Below the pieces are notes generated by a model. It ran no database searches. It was not told the DNA's origin and saw only the letters and a program-made list of their open reading frames with translations. Source: Bacillus_CJ salitolerans (GTDB lineage Bacteria; Bacillota; Bacilli; Bacillales; SA4). Taken from it: DNA of 64,000 nt. Each line of letters opens with the position of its first letter. The stretch's first letter is position 1. Made by a program: the position numbers and the translations under genes. Location of the stretch: positions 326,799 through 390,798 of the forward strand of contig NZ_JBHUEM010000020.1 of assembly GCF_042680805.1 (NCBI RefSeq), read 5' to 3'. Below, one piece after another: positions 17,072-25,474 of the stretch.

Positions 17072-17917
17072 TCACAATGTAAGAGACCAATTTCTCCTGA
17101 TTTCATCAACAACTAATTCAGGATTATCCCAATGTAGCATATGAGTGGCATTAGGGATTAGTTTTACTGTTCCACCAGTCTTCTGTTCAAATAAATTTGA
17201 TGTTAAATCTCTATATTTATTTTGTTCACTAGGGATTGTTGCTCTAAGTAACACTAAATTAGATAGATGAAGTTCTTCATAAATATCTAATGTTTCATTC
17301 TTGTGCATTGCTTTTACGATCTTTGCACCTGTTATCCCTCTTACATGCCAATAGAACTTGTTATCTTTCTCCAAAGCTAAGTCTTCCCCAGCTAGATTTA
17401 ATAGTGATGATCTTCGTGATACGGCACCATATACTGCTTCTTTCAAAAATTGATCCCATGTATCAATATAATCCTCAAAGTCGATTAAATAATGTGATAC
17501 TTCTTCTTCAACGGATATACCCCTTAGTCTCTTTGTCTGATACCCACCATCAATCAGAATCGCACCATTTACTTTCTCAGGAAAACTATGTATGTAATAT
17601 AATGAAACACAACTTCCCCAAGAGTGAGATAAAAAATAGAACTTGTTAATCTTTAATATATTCATGATGCTATTTATCCACTCTGCCATAGCAGGCATTT
17701 CATATTCTTCGGTTGTTTCAAATGGTGGAGTTTTCCCATGACCTGGGGCATCAACGGAAATAATCCGGAACTCGTCTTTCAGAAGTTCCGCAACCTCTAT
17801 AAAACTAAGACTGGTGCCACCTAATCCATGTAGACAAAATATTACTGGATTCCTTTCCTTTCCCCACTCAGTAATGTGTACTTTCAATTCCCCATTACTA
17901 ACAAAATAACGTTTCAA
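17072..17917 (-). CDS. Alpha/beta hydrolase
   Basis: 281 residues from a TTG at 17917, chosen because TTGGAGGT lies about 7 bases upstream; a frame from 18013 would add 32 residues but runs through a hairpin and has no ribosome site. Motifs: oxyanion-loop HGLGGTSLSF, nucleophile elbow SHSWGSC (Ser in SxSxGS form), acid region after LRATIPSEQ and the final catalytic His in NATHMLHWDNPE. This is a cytoplasmic hydrolase of the epoxide hydrolase/haloperoxidase type. Substrate unknown. It appears to be transcribed alone. Confidence 0.82.
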   Translation of the reverse strand: MKRYFVSNGELKVHITEWGKERNPVIFCLHGLGGTSLSFIEVAELLKDEFRIISVDAPGHGKTPPFETTEEYEMPAMAEWINSIMNILKINKFYFLSHSWGSCVSLYYIHSFPEKVNGAILIDGGYQTKRLRGISVEEEVSHYLIDFEDYIDTWDQFLKEAVYGAVSRRSSLLNLAGEDLALEKDNKFYWHVRGITGAKIVKAMHKNETLDIYEELHLSNLVLLRATIPSEQNKYRDLTSNLFEQKTGGTVKLIPNATHMLHWDNPELVVDEIRRNWSLTL

Positions 17918-17950
17918 AAGATTACCTCCAATTAAATCTATTTTATACAC

Positions 17951-17980
17951 AGAAAAACCACAGAGATTACTCTGCGGTTT
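17951..17980 (-). terminator. Hairpin in the leader of the hydrolase gene
   Basis: On the minus strand AAACCGCAGAG pairs with CTCTGTGGTTT (one G-T) around TAAT and is followed by TTTTTC. It sits only 34 bases upstream of the hydrolase start, so it either ends an upstream transcript or acts as a leader attenuator. No T-box or known riboswitch motif was found with it. Confidence 0.55.
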
Positions 17981-18230
17981 AAAAGAGAATAAGTCCGAAG
18001 AGTAAAAAATCAAATGGCACTCTAAATAAGCAAAAAAATACTTATTTCAGGATGCTTCAAATTGATTCTTTACCCATTTCCAGTCATAAATAAGCTCGTG
18101 AAAATCAAACATCATTTATGCCGGACTTCTTCACCTATCTTTCATGTAGTTTCTATAAATATAGCATACAGATACATACATAACTACCAATACTCTGTTA
18201 TCAAATATCTTTTCTCTTGTTCTCTAAACG

Positions 18231-18345
18231 GTCCTTTACTACAATAGGTTCGATACTTATCCTACTTCTGATAATACATGAGACCCGCGACTGCTGATCT
18301 GTCCTTTCCTTATTAAAGACGAGCGCCCTATAGTAAAGGAATCAT
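18231..18345. repeat. Gene-free stretch with inverted repeat, possible structured RNA
   Basis: Between 18013 and 18380 no credible gene is seen. CCTTTACTACAATAGG at its left and CCTATAGTAAAGG at its right pair across about 70 bases that include GC-rich blocks (ACCCGCGACTGC, GACGAGCGCC) out of keeping with the AT-rich surroundings. On the minus strand this reads like conserved intergenic elements I recall from Bacillus genomes, but I cannot name it. Confidence 0.35.
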
Positions 18346-18374
18346 CGTATAAAAATATTTACATCAACAGTAAA

Positions 18375-18406
18375 AAAATAATAGAGAGTTTTCAATCACT
18401 CTCTAT
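18375..18406 (-). terminator. Terminator of the small membrane-protein gene
   Basis: ATAGAGAGT and ACTCTCTAT form a 9-bp stem with an 8-base loop; on the minus strand it leads into TATTTTTTT. It is about 60 bases behind the small gene ending at 18467. Confidence 0.65.
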
Positions 18407-18466
18407 TAATCATATTTTAGACTTTATTTCTTCCATAACAACCCTTGTTCCAAAAGCAATATCTAT

Positions 18467-18667
18467 CTATAGATTTTCACCATCATTCACAGATTGACCA
18501 TTATCAATTGAGGTTGTTAAATACTCCCTTTCAGGTAAATCACTTTGAACATAATGACTTCCCTCAGACTTTTTCAACTCATTATTGAATTTCTTTTTCC
18601 TCTTATCATATAAAAAAGCTGATATTAAAAGAATTGAAAAAGAAATTTTAAAAAAAATCCAAAGCAA
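18467..18667 (-). CDS. Small single-span membrane protein
   Basis: 66 residues from a TTG at 18667, which has GGAGG 7 bases upstream; a TTG six codons earlier lies within that ribosome site and is rejected. One N-terminal helix (LWIFFKISFSILLISAF) is followed by a basic stretch (DKRKKKFNNELKK) and an acidic, polar tail, giving an inside-facing C-terminus. Own terminator. No family is recognised; such proteins often modify larger membrane complexes, but nothing here shows a partner. Confidence 0.5.
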   Translation of the reverse strand: MLWIFFKISFSILLISAFLYDKRKKKFNNELKKSEGSHYVQSDLPEREYLTTSIDNGQSVNDGENL

Positions 18668-18728
18668 AGTATCTCCTCCCTTCAACTCTATATTTTACCA
18701 TGAAAATCCATCATCCTTCTTCATACAG

Positions 18729-18799
18729 ATAGGTAAAGGTTTGAAGTTATCTCCCCCTGTTCACAACGTACATACGACTTTCACCGCATACGGCGTTCC
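18729..18799 (-). ncRNA. Group II intron 3'-end remnant (domains V and VI)
   Basis: Minus strand: GAACGCCGTATGCGG, loop TGAAAG, then TCGTATGTACGTTGTGAAC form the two-part domain V hairpin with the GAAA-type tetraloop; a domain VI-like stem AGATAA...TTACCTATCT follows and would end the intron near 18729. No intron open frame is attached: the upstream side is directly joined to an IS110 fragment. It therefore is a stranded 3' end of an intron different in sequence from the remnant at 11.3-12.1 kb. Confidence 0.6.
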
Positions 18800-18822
18800 A
18801 ACTAATTCAATTCATTCGAATC

Positions 18823-19179
18823 TGGTAAACAAAAGTCCTCTAAAACTAAAAAAAGGTAATAAATACTTAAAATCAGCATTAATTGAAGCAGCCCATTCAG
18901 TCAGAGGATCAAAAAACTACCTTGGTGCTCTCTATCGGCGAACAGCAGCACGCAAAGCGAGCAGGAAATGTAGTAGCCCATGCCATATTACGTATCGCCT
19001 ATTATCTATTAACACGGAAAGAAATGTACGTAGACTTAGGCGAAGATTACTTCGATAAACAACGTGAACAATTCATTGTAAGACACTCGCTCCGAAGATT
19101 AGAAAGCATAGGTTATACCGTTTCCTTTCAGAAGCTAAAATATCTTGATCCAGTTAACGTTAGCTATCTTACAACCTAG
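18823..19179 (+). pseudogene. IS110-family transposase, C-terminal fragment with frameshift
   Basis: Frame one encodes KGNKYLKSALIEAAHSV and NYLGALYRRTAARK; after a frameshift near 18940-18960 another frame gives NVVAHAILRIAYYLLTRKE, YVDLGEDYF and RHSLRRLESIGYTVSF. This is the transposase IS116/IS110/IS902 C-terminal domain through to the normal end of the protein. The DEDD-containing N-terminal half is absent. IS110 elements lack long terminal repeats, so the ends cannot be mapped. It abuts group II intron domain V, indicating rearrangement of two mobile elements. Confidence 0.75.
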
Positions 19180-19285
19180 AAAAAGCGCTCCTATTTTTAA
19201 AAAAAGAATGAGCTGCGTCTTCTTTAGTATTGCCATTTTTTCTACATGCCAGAATTTAATTTTCATGGTATGGTAGTAAGTTTAA

Positions 19286-20167
19286 TTACAATTTTTCAAT
19301 CTCTCCAAAAGTAATTTTCATGCTGGGGGCGTATATTAAAGAGGAATCCATGTTAAATACTTGTGAAAACAGCAGTTCAGCCTCAAATTGTTCCTGTGCT
19401 TCCTTAATTGTGACCCCTTGTTTTTGCAAACTTTCAATAAACTGATCTATATTTACAGGTTCTCCACCTACTCCGTCTTCTTTGAGCGAATTAAACAATT
19501 TTTGTTTATCTTGTTGATTCATATCGGGATGGAGGAAATTAACCTTATCACTGACTCGGCACTCAATATTTTTCACACCCAATTCAGATAGGTATTGAGG
19601 CACTTTTGCTCCGATATTTCCATTTTTACCACTTTTGTTTGCACTCTCTTCGAATAATCTCTGTAGGATACCAAGTGGAACAACCCGTGATTGTTCAACC
19701 CCTTCAAGTTCGTATGATGACATACCCGAAATCCAATGTGGTTCAAAACAAATAATTTTTCCATTGTTAACAATAGAATCTACCATTGTTTGAAGCATTC
19801 TTTTTGGTTCGGACATGTGTAATAAAAAAGCATGGCAAACAGCAATGTCGTACTTTTTCTCTAATTCTATCTCATTTGTATCTTCTACAAAGAATTCCGT
19901 TTCATATGGAAGGTTATGAAAATACTCTATCGCCTTATTAATCAGTTGTTGTCCCTTATCTATCCCAGTATATTTAGAACCTTTTGGTAAAATAGGTAGT
20001 AATTTAAGTCCTAAATACCCATATCCACAACCAAAATCAATAATATGTACTGGTTTAGTAATCTTCCAAACTCTACTCACTAAAAACTCTAAATAGTCAT
20101 CGTTATAATATAAATCTCTTGTTCTTTTAAGGTATTCCAGTTGGGTATCCCAATAATACTTCTCCAT
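19286..20167 (-). CDS. Class I SAM-dependent methyltransferase
   Basis: 293 residues. SAM-binding motif I is VHIIDFGCGYGYLGLKLLP (about 37-55), motif II is the acidic strand YTGIDKGQQLI, and post-I/motif III are present in FFVEDTNEIEL and YDIAVCHAFLLHM. The C-terminal part is an extra helical region not typical of small-molecule methyltransferases. GGAGGACTTAA precedes the ATG. The acceptor cannot be predicted. It lies downstream of a phosphotransferase gene on the same strand, but two hairpins separate them, so co-transcription is doubtful. Confidence 0.82.
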   Translation of the reverse strand: MEKYYWDTQLEYLKRTRDLYYNDDYLEFLVSRVWKITKPVHIIDFGCGYGYLGLKLLPILPKGSKYTGIDKGQQLINKAIEYFHNLPYETEFFVEDTNEIELEKKYDIAVCHAFLLHMSEPKRMLQTMVDSIVNNGKIICFEPHWISGMSSYELEGVEQSRVVPLGILQRLFEESANKSGKNGNIGAKVPQYLSELGVKNIECRVSDKVNFLHPDMNQQDKQKLFNSLKEDGVGGEPVNIDQFIESLQKQGVTIKEAQEQFEAELLFSQVFNMDSSLIYAPSMKITFGEIEKL

Positions 20168-20224
20168 TTAAGTCCTCCCTATCTTTCTTTTTTAATGAAA
20201 AGAATTCTGTACAAACTTTACAAT

Positions 20225-20287
20225 CCTTCTTCCACTAATCTGCCCAATAGTTGAAGAAGGCGATTGCTGTTGTTCAATAATCGCCCC
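20225..20287 (-). repeat. Tandem hairpin element between two genes
   Basis: First stem: CCTTCTTC/GAAGAAGG with CACTA/TAGTT inside (20225-20260). Second stem: GGCGATT/AATCGCC around a 13-base loop (20259-20285). The two share two bases. The second could end the phosphotransferase transcript although its tail is only TTCTTC. A variant of the first block, CTTCTTCAACTATTCTG, occurs again near 21351, upstream of that gene. Confidence 0.5.
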
Positions 20288-20308
20288 CGTTCGAATAAAA
20301 TGTTGTTT

Positions 20309-21310
20309 TTATTCTATATCCAACAGAAAAGGTTTATTATCCAGTAAAGCTCTACAATACTTTTGTGTTACATAAGGCATTCTCCGCTGTATCCATTCGT
20401 GAGCTTTTTGGTTATTGACCATAAAGCCAAATCCTCCGAAAATTGCTAAAATAAAACCCGCACTTATTAGCAACTCGTCTTCTTCACTAAGAGGTCTTAA
20501 TGCTTTATATCCTTCTAACACTTTTTTTCTAAGATTAATATCAAATGATGTAAGACTAATACCAATATCGAATAGATAGTAACCATAACCTGCGAAACCA
20601 AAGTCAATAGGGATAACTGTATCATTATTTACAATTATGTTACCACCTTGAAAGTCAGCGTGTATAATCCCCCAATTATTATTCACTTTTGGTGTTCTAT
20701 CGAAGATAATTTTTATATATTTCATAGTGTCTAAAATCACATCATACTGTTTAGATGTAAATAAATTAATCTCAACACCATACTGTAATCTATCAGTTAA
20801 ATTCCTATACTTTTCAATATCGTAATTTGGTCGTATAAATGGATGCGGGATAATCCAGTTATTTGAGAAATTATGTAATTCTGCTAATACCACTCCTACT
20901 TCATAAGAAAGTTTTTCTGAATTTAGTTCCTTTCCTGTATAGACAACGCCCTCTTTCCAAGTAAGGAGTGTTGCCAATGGAGTAAGATTATTATCCACAT
21001 CAACAATTGTAGAAACATAGTTTCCATTTTGATTATTAATGGGTTGCTGTAAATTTATAGAAGTTTGTTCGTTTAAACTTTTTAACAATTCCATCTCTGC
21101 GTTTATTCCTTCAAAGGTATGTTGTACACCTTGTAGTCCGGAAGTAATAGGGGAATGAATTCGCAAAACATAAGAATTGTTGTCGTCATTGTTATCTATT
21201 TTTAATGTGAGATTGTCGTTATGTCTTATAAAACTTGAAGAATAATTAGTAATTCCATATTGACCCAATGCAATTTCAATAAGTTTTTCGGGATTATTAG
21301 TTTTATTCAT
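20309..21310 (-). CDS. APH-family phosphotransferase
   Basis: 333 residues of the aminoglycoside phosphotransferase/homoserine-kinase-like fold. N-lobe strands SYVLRIHSP supply the ATP-binding region; the catalytic loop is IIHADFQGGNIIV (HxDxxxxN) and the metal site is PIDFGFAGYG (DFG-like). Family members phosphorylate antibiotics, choline, homoserine or other small hydroxyls. The sequence does not tell which, and it is not close enough to known resistance enzymes to call resistance. GGAGAG lies somewhat far (about 11 bases) before the ATG. A repeat copy precedes the gene. Confidence 0.8.
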   Translation of the reverse strand: MNKTNNPEKLIEIALGQYGITNYSSSFIRHNDNLTLKIDNNDDNNSYVLRIHSPITSGLQGVQHTFEGINAEMELLKSLNEQTSINLQQPINNQNGNYVSTIVDVDNNLTPLATLLTWKEGVVYTGKELNSEKLSYEVGVVLAELHNFSNNWIIPHPFIRPNYDIEKYRNLTDRLQYGVEINLFTSKQYDVILDTMKYIKIIFDRTPKVNNNWGIIHADFQGGNIIVNNDTVIPIDFGFAGYGYYLFDIGISLTSFDINLRKKVLEGYKALRPLSEEDELLISAGFILAIFGGFGFMVNNQKAHEWIQRRMPYVTQKYCRALLDNKPFLLDIE

Positions 21311-21365
21311 TTTAATGTATCTCTCCTTATTCTTCTAAAATCAAGCTACTACTTCTTCAACTATT

Positions 21366-21468
21366 CTGCTCGTTAGTACAATATCGACTTATATCAATTT
21401 TACGATAATATCCCAAAACTTCACTCTAAATTTATGATAAGAAAAAGACAATCAATTTAATGATTGCC
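21366..21468. repeat. Interspersed repeat, copy B, ending in a terminator stem
   Basis: Homologous to 16159-16261. Its right end (21447-21468) has GACAATCA/TGATTGCC, a stem that on the minus strand runs into TCTTTTTC and so ends the lipoprotein gene beginning at 21994. The remaining part is the upstream region of the phosphotransferase gene. Confidence 0.55.
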
Positions 21469-21505
21469 TTGAATAACTCTTTCCCCTCGTTACATAATTA
21501 AGGAA

Positions 21506-21994
21506 TTACTTCTCAATTATCTTTTTGTCTATTAATTCTTTTATGCTCTTTGTATCTCTAGTAGATAGCGGTAATGCTACAGTTTCAAATATAGATTCAT
21601 CATTTATCAAACATTTATTTAATATTAGTCCAAAGCCGTAAGCATCAATATTTTCACATGAATGCGTCCCCTCTTCAAAAAGGCTTACATTGTTGTTGGT
21701 TATCTCATAACTTTCGTCTAATTGTCTAGTTATGACTAGCTCTCCTGTCATTGTTCCATGTGGCATTGGTTCGTGAATAATAACTATGTTGTCAGTCTTA
21801 CCTACTATAAAGTTTTCTAAGTTTTCTAGGTGGTGAACGGAAAAAAGATTATTTAGCACAGCCTCCCCTAAGTTTTGGTCATTGTATTTAACAATAACTC
21901 TAAGATCCTGTTTGATTTTATCACCACTTTCTACACTACATCCCATTAGAATAATAATAAAAGCTAAACAAAAACCGGAAAATATTCTTCGCAT
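21506..21994 (-). CDS. Lipoprotein of unknown function
   Basis: 162 residues with signal peptide RRIFSGFCLAFIIILMGC (lipobox LMGC), so anchored on the outer face of the membrane. The mature domain contains LRVIVKYNDQNLGEAVLNN, DNIVIIHEPMPHGTM and an internal pair of cysteines (HSCENIDAYGF, LNKCLIND) about 17 residues apart that may form a disulfide. No family is recognised. AAGGGGG precedes the ATG. It is transcribed alone, with the terminator in the repeat downstream. Confidence 0.68.
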   Translation of the reverse strand: MRRIFSGFCLAFIIILMGCSVESGDKIKQDLRVIVKYNDQNLGEAVLNNLFSVHHLENLENFIVGKTDNIVIIHEPMPHGTMTGELVITRQLDESYEITNNNVSLFEEGTHSCENIDAYGFGLILNKCLINDESIFETVALPLSTRDTKSIKELIDKKIIEK

Positions 21995-22000
21995 TACATT

Positions 22001-22464
22001 ACCCCCTTTGTATTTATATTAATATATCATAAAGAATAGTTTCAAGAAAATGGAATTTTATTTTCATAAACGATCAAGCATTAAAAAAAGTTCAGTTTGT
22101 TAGCTGAACAAATAAATTCCATATTATTCCCCCTGTTCGTAATATAAGGTTTGCCAGATATTAAGCTGTAACCTATAGAGTAGAAACTTTTCTTAGTTGT
22201 ATAAATTTAATAAATAACCCATTAGATTAGGATTCTTCTTGCATTAAACTACCTGTTAGTTTAAGTACAAAAATTCACAACTTTTTACATAAATTAACAA
22301 CAAAAAATCACCTTATCTTAGAAACATAAAGAGCAAAGGTGATGTAAATCATACTGTATTTTAGGTTATCAATCTATATTTTATATAATCGAACTATGTT
22401 TTAAATGTACTATCTTTATTAAAAACTACAATAATAGCTCCTTTATCCATGTCTAAACTAAAAA
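22001..22464 (-). other. Gene-free region with three hairpins
   Basis: No convincing gene. Three stems can be seen: GTTCAG/CTGAAC at 22090-22109 (minus-strand T-run follows), TTAAACTA/TAGTTTAA at 22243-22264, and ATCACCTT/AAGGTGAT at 22307-22343 (minus-strand T-run follows). Repeated minus-strand terminators suggest one or two lost short genes or a small RNA between the chemoreceptor and the lipoprotein gene. Confidence 0.4.
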
Positions 22465-22495
22465 AGCAGAACCGTTTTTTTTCACCAGTCCTGCT
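22459..22495 (-). terminator. Terminator of the chemoreceptor gene
   Basis: AGCAGGACTG pairs with CGGTTCTGCT (two G-T pairs) and leads into TTTTTT on the minus strand, 7 bases behind the stop. Confidence 0.8.
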
Positions 22496-22501
22496 CTAAT
22501 C

Positions 22502-24526
22502 TTAGATAATAAATTTATTTAATTCGTCTCTTAACACTCTAGATTGTGATTCCAACTCTTCTGCTAAAGTATTTAATTGTTCCATTGCTGCTGTGGTTTG
22601 TTGTACAGAAGCTGATACTTCCTCTGTTCCAGCTGCTGTTTCTTGACTGATTGATGTAATGTGACTTGCATTCGATACTAATATATCTTTTTGACTTACC
22701 ATTTCCTTCATTGACTTAACAATTCTAGTTATGTTTACATTATTACTTTCTATCACCGATTTAATCGTTGAGAATGAACTGTTTGTCTCATGTACTGCTT
22801 GCCCTTGTTGATCTAGGACATCATTCGTTTTAGAGATTAAACCAACCGTCTTTTTTGTTTCAGTTTGCATTTTTTCAACGATTTGTGCAATTTGACCTAA
22901 CGCTGTTTCGGACTGTTCAGCCAGTTTTCTAACCTCATCTGCAACAACAGCGAATCCTTTTCCATGTTCACCAGCTCTTGCCGCTTCAATGGCTGCATTT
23001 AACGCTAATAAATTCGTTTGGTTTGCAATTTCAGTTATTGTTTTTACAATATTATTAATATTGTTCGACTTTTCATCAAGTGATCCGACAGCTTTATTCA
23101 TATCTGTCATCATGTCTTTCGTACGTGAAAACTGATCTAAGAGGGTTTGAACAGTATTCATCCCTTCATCCGATACTTTAGATAATGAATGAGATTCTGC
23201 TTGTATTTCATGTGTTTGAGTTTCAACATCTTTAATTATAGTTGCTAGCCTGTTAGTTGCTTGAATGTTATTTTCCAGTATATCTGTTTGTTCTGATGCT
23301 CCTGTTGCAATTTGTCCCATCGTTACTGAAACCTCGTTTGAAGCGGCTGTGTTTTCTTCAGCACTGGCTACTAAGGTTTGGGAAGCGTCGCTTACTTCAA
23401 ATGAAACATCTGAAACCTTCTTTAATATGCTTCGGAATTGCTGTATCATACTGGAGAAGCTTACTGACAACTGACCAATCTCATCTTTTCTTGTAACTTC
23501 AATGTCAGCCAATAAATTCCCGCCTTCAATTTCTTTCATCGATTGTTGAAGAGCTTTTATTGGTTTTACTATCCGTCTAGTAATTACAAAAGATATTATG
23601 ATCGCTAATAAAAGACTAATAGCTAACGTAAGGATAATAGGATATAAAATCGCTTGGCCTTTACTATTCAGCTCTGATGTATAAACTGTTCCTGCAATTT
23701 TCCATCCAGTCAATGGGTTCGTGACATACACCATGATCTTCTCCTGGCCTTCAAACTGGTAATGGATTACTCCACTTTCTCCCTCTGCTTTCATTTTTGT
23801 AAAATAGTCCTCTCCAGATACATTCACACCAATATATTCTGCATTTGGATGTACGAGGTAGTGACCTGCATTATCAAAGAGAACACCGTACCCTGTCTCT
23901 CCAATATTTATTTCACTAATAAATTCTGTTAGAGTGGACAAATCAATATCAACAGAAAATACTCCAATAATTTGACCTGATTTTTGAACAGCCTTTGCTG
24001 CACTTACAATAATCTCTTTTGTAGCCGTGTCAACATAAGGCTCCGTCCAAATGATTTCTGTAGGATTCTCAATTGCTTGCTGATACCATGGCCTTGTGCG
24101 CGCATCATAACCTTCTGGCAGATCGACTTCAGGGTAAAGGATCATTTCTCCATTACTTGCTGTTCCCATATATACGTTTACAAAGTCTGGATTAATATCT
24201 TTAGTATGTTTAAATTCCTCCAAAATAAGATTGATGGATCCCTCTGTTTGATAATCATGTAACAACGGATCTTGGCTAATCAAATCAACAGTTCGATTTA
24301 TATCATCTAAAAACATTGAATACGAACGGTTAATACTTGCCATTTCATTACTTACACCAGCCACCAACTCATTTGTGGTAATGGAAATGCTTTTTTGGTA
24401 ACTTACAAATGAAATGACCAAACCGGTTAGCACAATTGTTGCAATAAAAGGGATTAAGATTTGTCTTTGTAATGTCTTAGTTAAGATGCTTCCACTCGAT
24501 TGCTTTTTCGTCCTTAATTTTTTCAT
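22502..24526 (-). CDS. Methyl-accepting chemotaxis protein with dCache sensor
   Basis: 674 residues. Helix 1 at about 22-44, an extracytoplasmic double-Cache domain (about 45-290, with the ligand-type signature RPWYQQAIENP), helix 2 at about 296-320, HAMP (to about 372) and a long coiled-coil signalling domain with the invariant tip EIANQTNLLALNAAIEAARA and VVADEVRKLAEQS. It senses a small molecule outside and controls CheA. Bacillus relatives (McpA/B/C, TlpA) bind amino acids or sugars; the ligand here is unknown. Upstream (24570-24595) TAGA and a GATAT-containing block lie about 15 bases apart, weakly like a sigma-D promoter. It is a single-gene unit. Confidence 0.93.
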   Translation of the reverse strand: MKKLRTKKQSSGSILTKTLQRQILIPFIATIVLTGLVISFVSYQKSISITTNELVAGVSNEMASINRSYSMFLDDINRTVDLISQDPLLHDYQTEGSINLILEEFKHTKDINPDFVNVYMGTASNGEMILYPEVDLPEGYDARTRPWYQQAIENPTEIIWTEPYVDTATKEIIVSAAKAVQKSGQIIGVFSVDIDLSTLTEFISEINIGETGYGVLFDNAGHYLVHPNAEYIGVNVSGEDYFTKMKAEGESGVIHYQFEGQEKIMVYVTNPLTGWKIAGTVYTSELNSKGQAILYPIILTLAISLLLAIIISFVITRRIVKPIKALQQSMKEIEGGNLLADIEVTRKDEIGQLSVSFSSMIQQFRSILKKVSDVSFEVSDASQTLVASAEENTAASNEVSVTMGQIATGASEQTDILENNIQATNRLATIIKDVETQTHEIQAESHSLSKVSDEGMNTVQTLLDQFSRTKDMMTDMNKAVGSLDEKSNNINNIVKTITEIANQTNLLALNAAIEAARAGEHGKGFAVVADEVRKLAEQSETALGQIAQIVEKMQTETKKTVGLISKTNDVLDQQGQAVHETNSSFSTIKSVIESNNVNITRIVKSMKEMVSQKDILVSNASHITSISQETAAGTEEVSASVQQTTAAMEQLNTLAEELESQSRVLRDELNKFII

Positions 24527-24739
24527 AGCCTCTACCCCTATTTATTATAATTTTCTGTATGTTTTAACTATATCTATTTGTGGCAATATTGTCTAGACAT
24601 TTTTTGACAACATTCGACATCATTCGACGGTACTTATTTCCTAATTCATATTTACAATGAATAAAGCTTTCTAGTTTTGAACCTTCCTTTAACCTTGCCA
24701 CGTCTGAACTCCATGCCTTTGACAAAGGTTTTCAATTCT

Positions 24740-24777
24740 AAAAAAAAACAGCTTTCATAAATGAAAGCTGCATTTTT
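24740..24777. terminator. Bidirectional terminator
   Basis: CAGCTTTCAT and ATGAAAGCTG make a perfect 10-bp stem with a 2-base loop, flanked by nine A on the left and seven T on the right. It ends the minus-strand GDYXXLXY gene. Confidence 0.82.
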
Positions 24778-24883
24778 TTAGATAAGACTAACCATTATAG
24801 AATTTATTTATAGAGAGATATCAATAATTCTTTATCTTCTAATACTAGTCACCATTTCAATTGTTATAGTATTTTAGAGTAAC

Positions 24884-25474
24884 CTATTGTTGGTTAATTG
24901 ATTCGATACCGATAATATCTGTTAAAACCGGATATCCATTTTGTATTTTTACAGAAACTAAAACTTGACCTTCTCTTGCTTGGTCCTCAAGTTCTAATCC
25001 TGTACCTTCTTCAACATAAAATCTTTCAATACCATACTCTACACGTACGTATTCCTTAAAATTTGCACCTTCGTTCCAGCTATTATCCTCTATATACGGA
25101 CTCATACTACCTTTAATATATATACCATCAGGCTTTTGTTCACTCACATATTCAGCTCGATAAACACCATTTTCTCCACGGGCTAATGACACAAATACGG
25201 ATAGTTGACGATTGTATTCATAGCCTTCTAACTTCTTTTTAATGGTTGGATCAATAAGAGAAACATCTATTTCTTCAATTTCTAAATCTAATATGACATA
25301 ATCTCCATAAAACAAGTCCCTTGGATCAATTGGGATGGTAGCAAGAGTGATTTCTGTACCATGTATCATCGTACTTACAGGTTTATATAGCATACTAGTC
25401 AAAACAAGAAGCGGCATAAGCAAAGAAACCCAGAACCATTTATTTGGTACTCTTTTTTTGCTCATATTTTCCAT
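24884..25474 (-). CDS. GDYXXLXY-domain protein
   Basis: About 196 residues from the ATG at 25474 (AAGGAG is 5 bases upstream); an ATG three codons later is also possible. One N-terminal membrane helix (WFWVSLLMPLLVLTSML) is followed by the motif LFYGDYVILDLEIEEI that names the family. The remaining outside part is beta-rich. It overlaps the end of the DUF2157 gene by about 35 bases, so translation is coupled. The two families are repeatedly found side by side in bacteria and probably make one membrane complex; its function is not known. Confidence 0.85.
   Translation of the reverse strand: MENMSKKRVPNKWFWVSLLMPLLVLTSMLYKPVSTMIHGTEITLATIPIDPRDLFYGDYVILDLEIEEIDVSLIDPTIKKKLEGYEYNRQLSVFVSLARGENGVYRAEYVSEQKPDGIYIKGSMSPYIEDNSWNEGANFKEYVRVEYGIERFYVEEGTGLELEDQAREGQVLVSVKIQNGYPVLTDIIGIESINQQ

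Noticed and set aside
18062..18247. 61-residue plus-strand frame
   Set aside because: No ribosome site, composition typical of non-coding DNA, and it overlaps the inverted-repeat stretch.
17951..18345. T-box or other known riboswitch before the hydrolase gene
   Set aside because: The T-box core sequence and other known riboswitch cores were looked for and not found; only a terminator-like stem and an unnamed inverted repeat are present.
20309..21310. Aminoglycoside resistance gene
   Set aside because: The kinase fold is clear but nothing in the sequence ties it to known resistance enzymes; many APH-like proteins act on other substrates.
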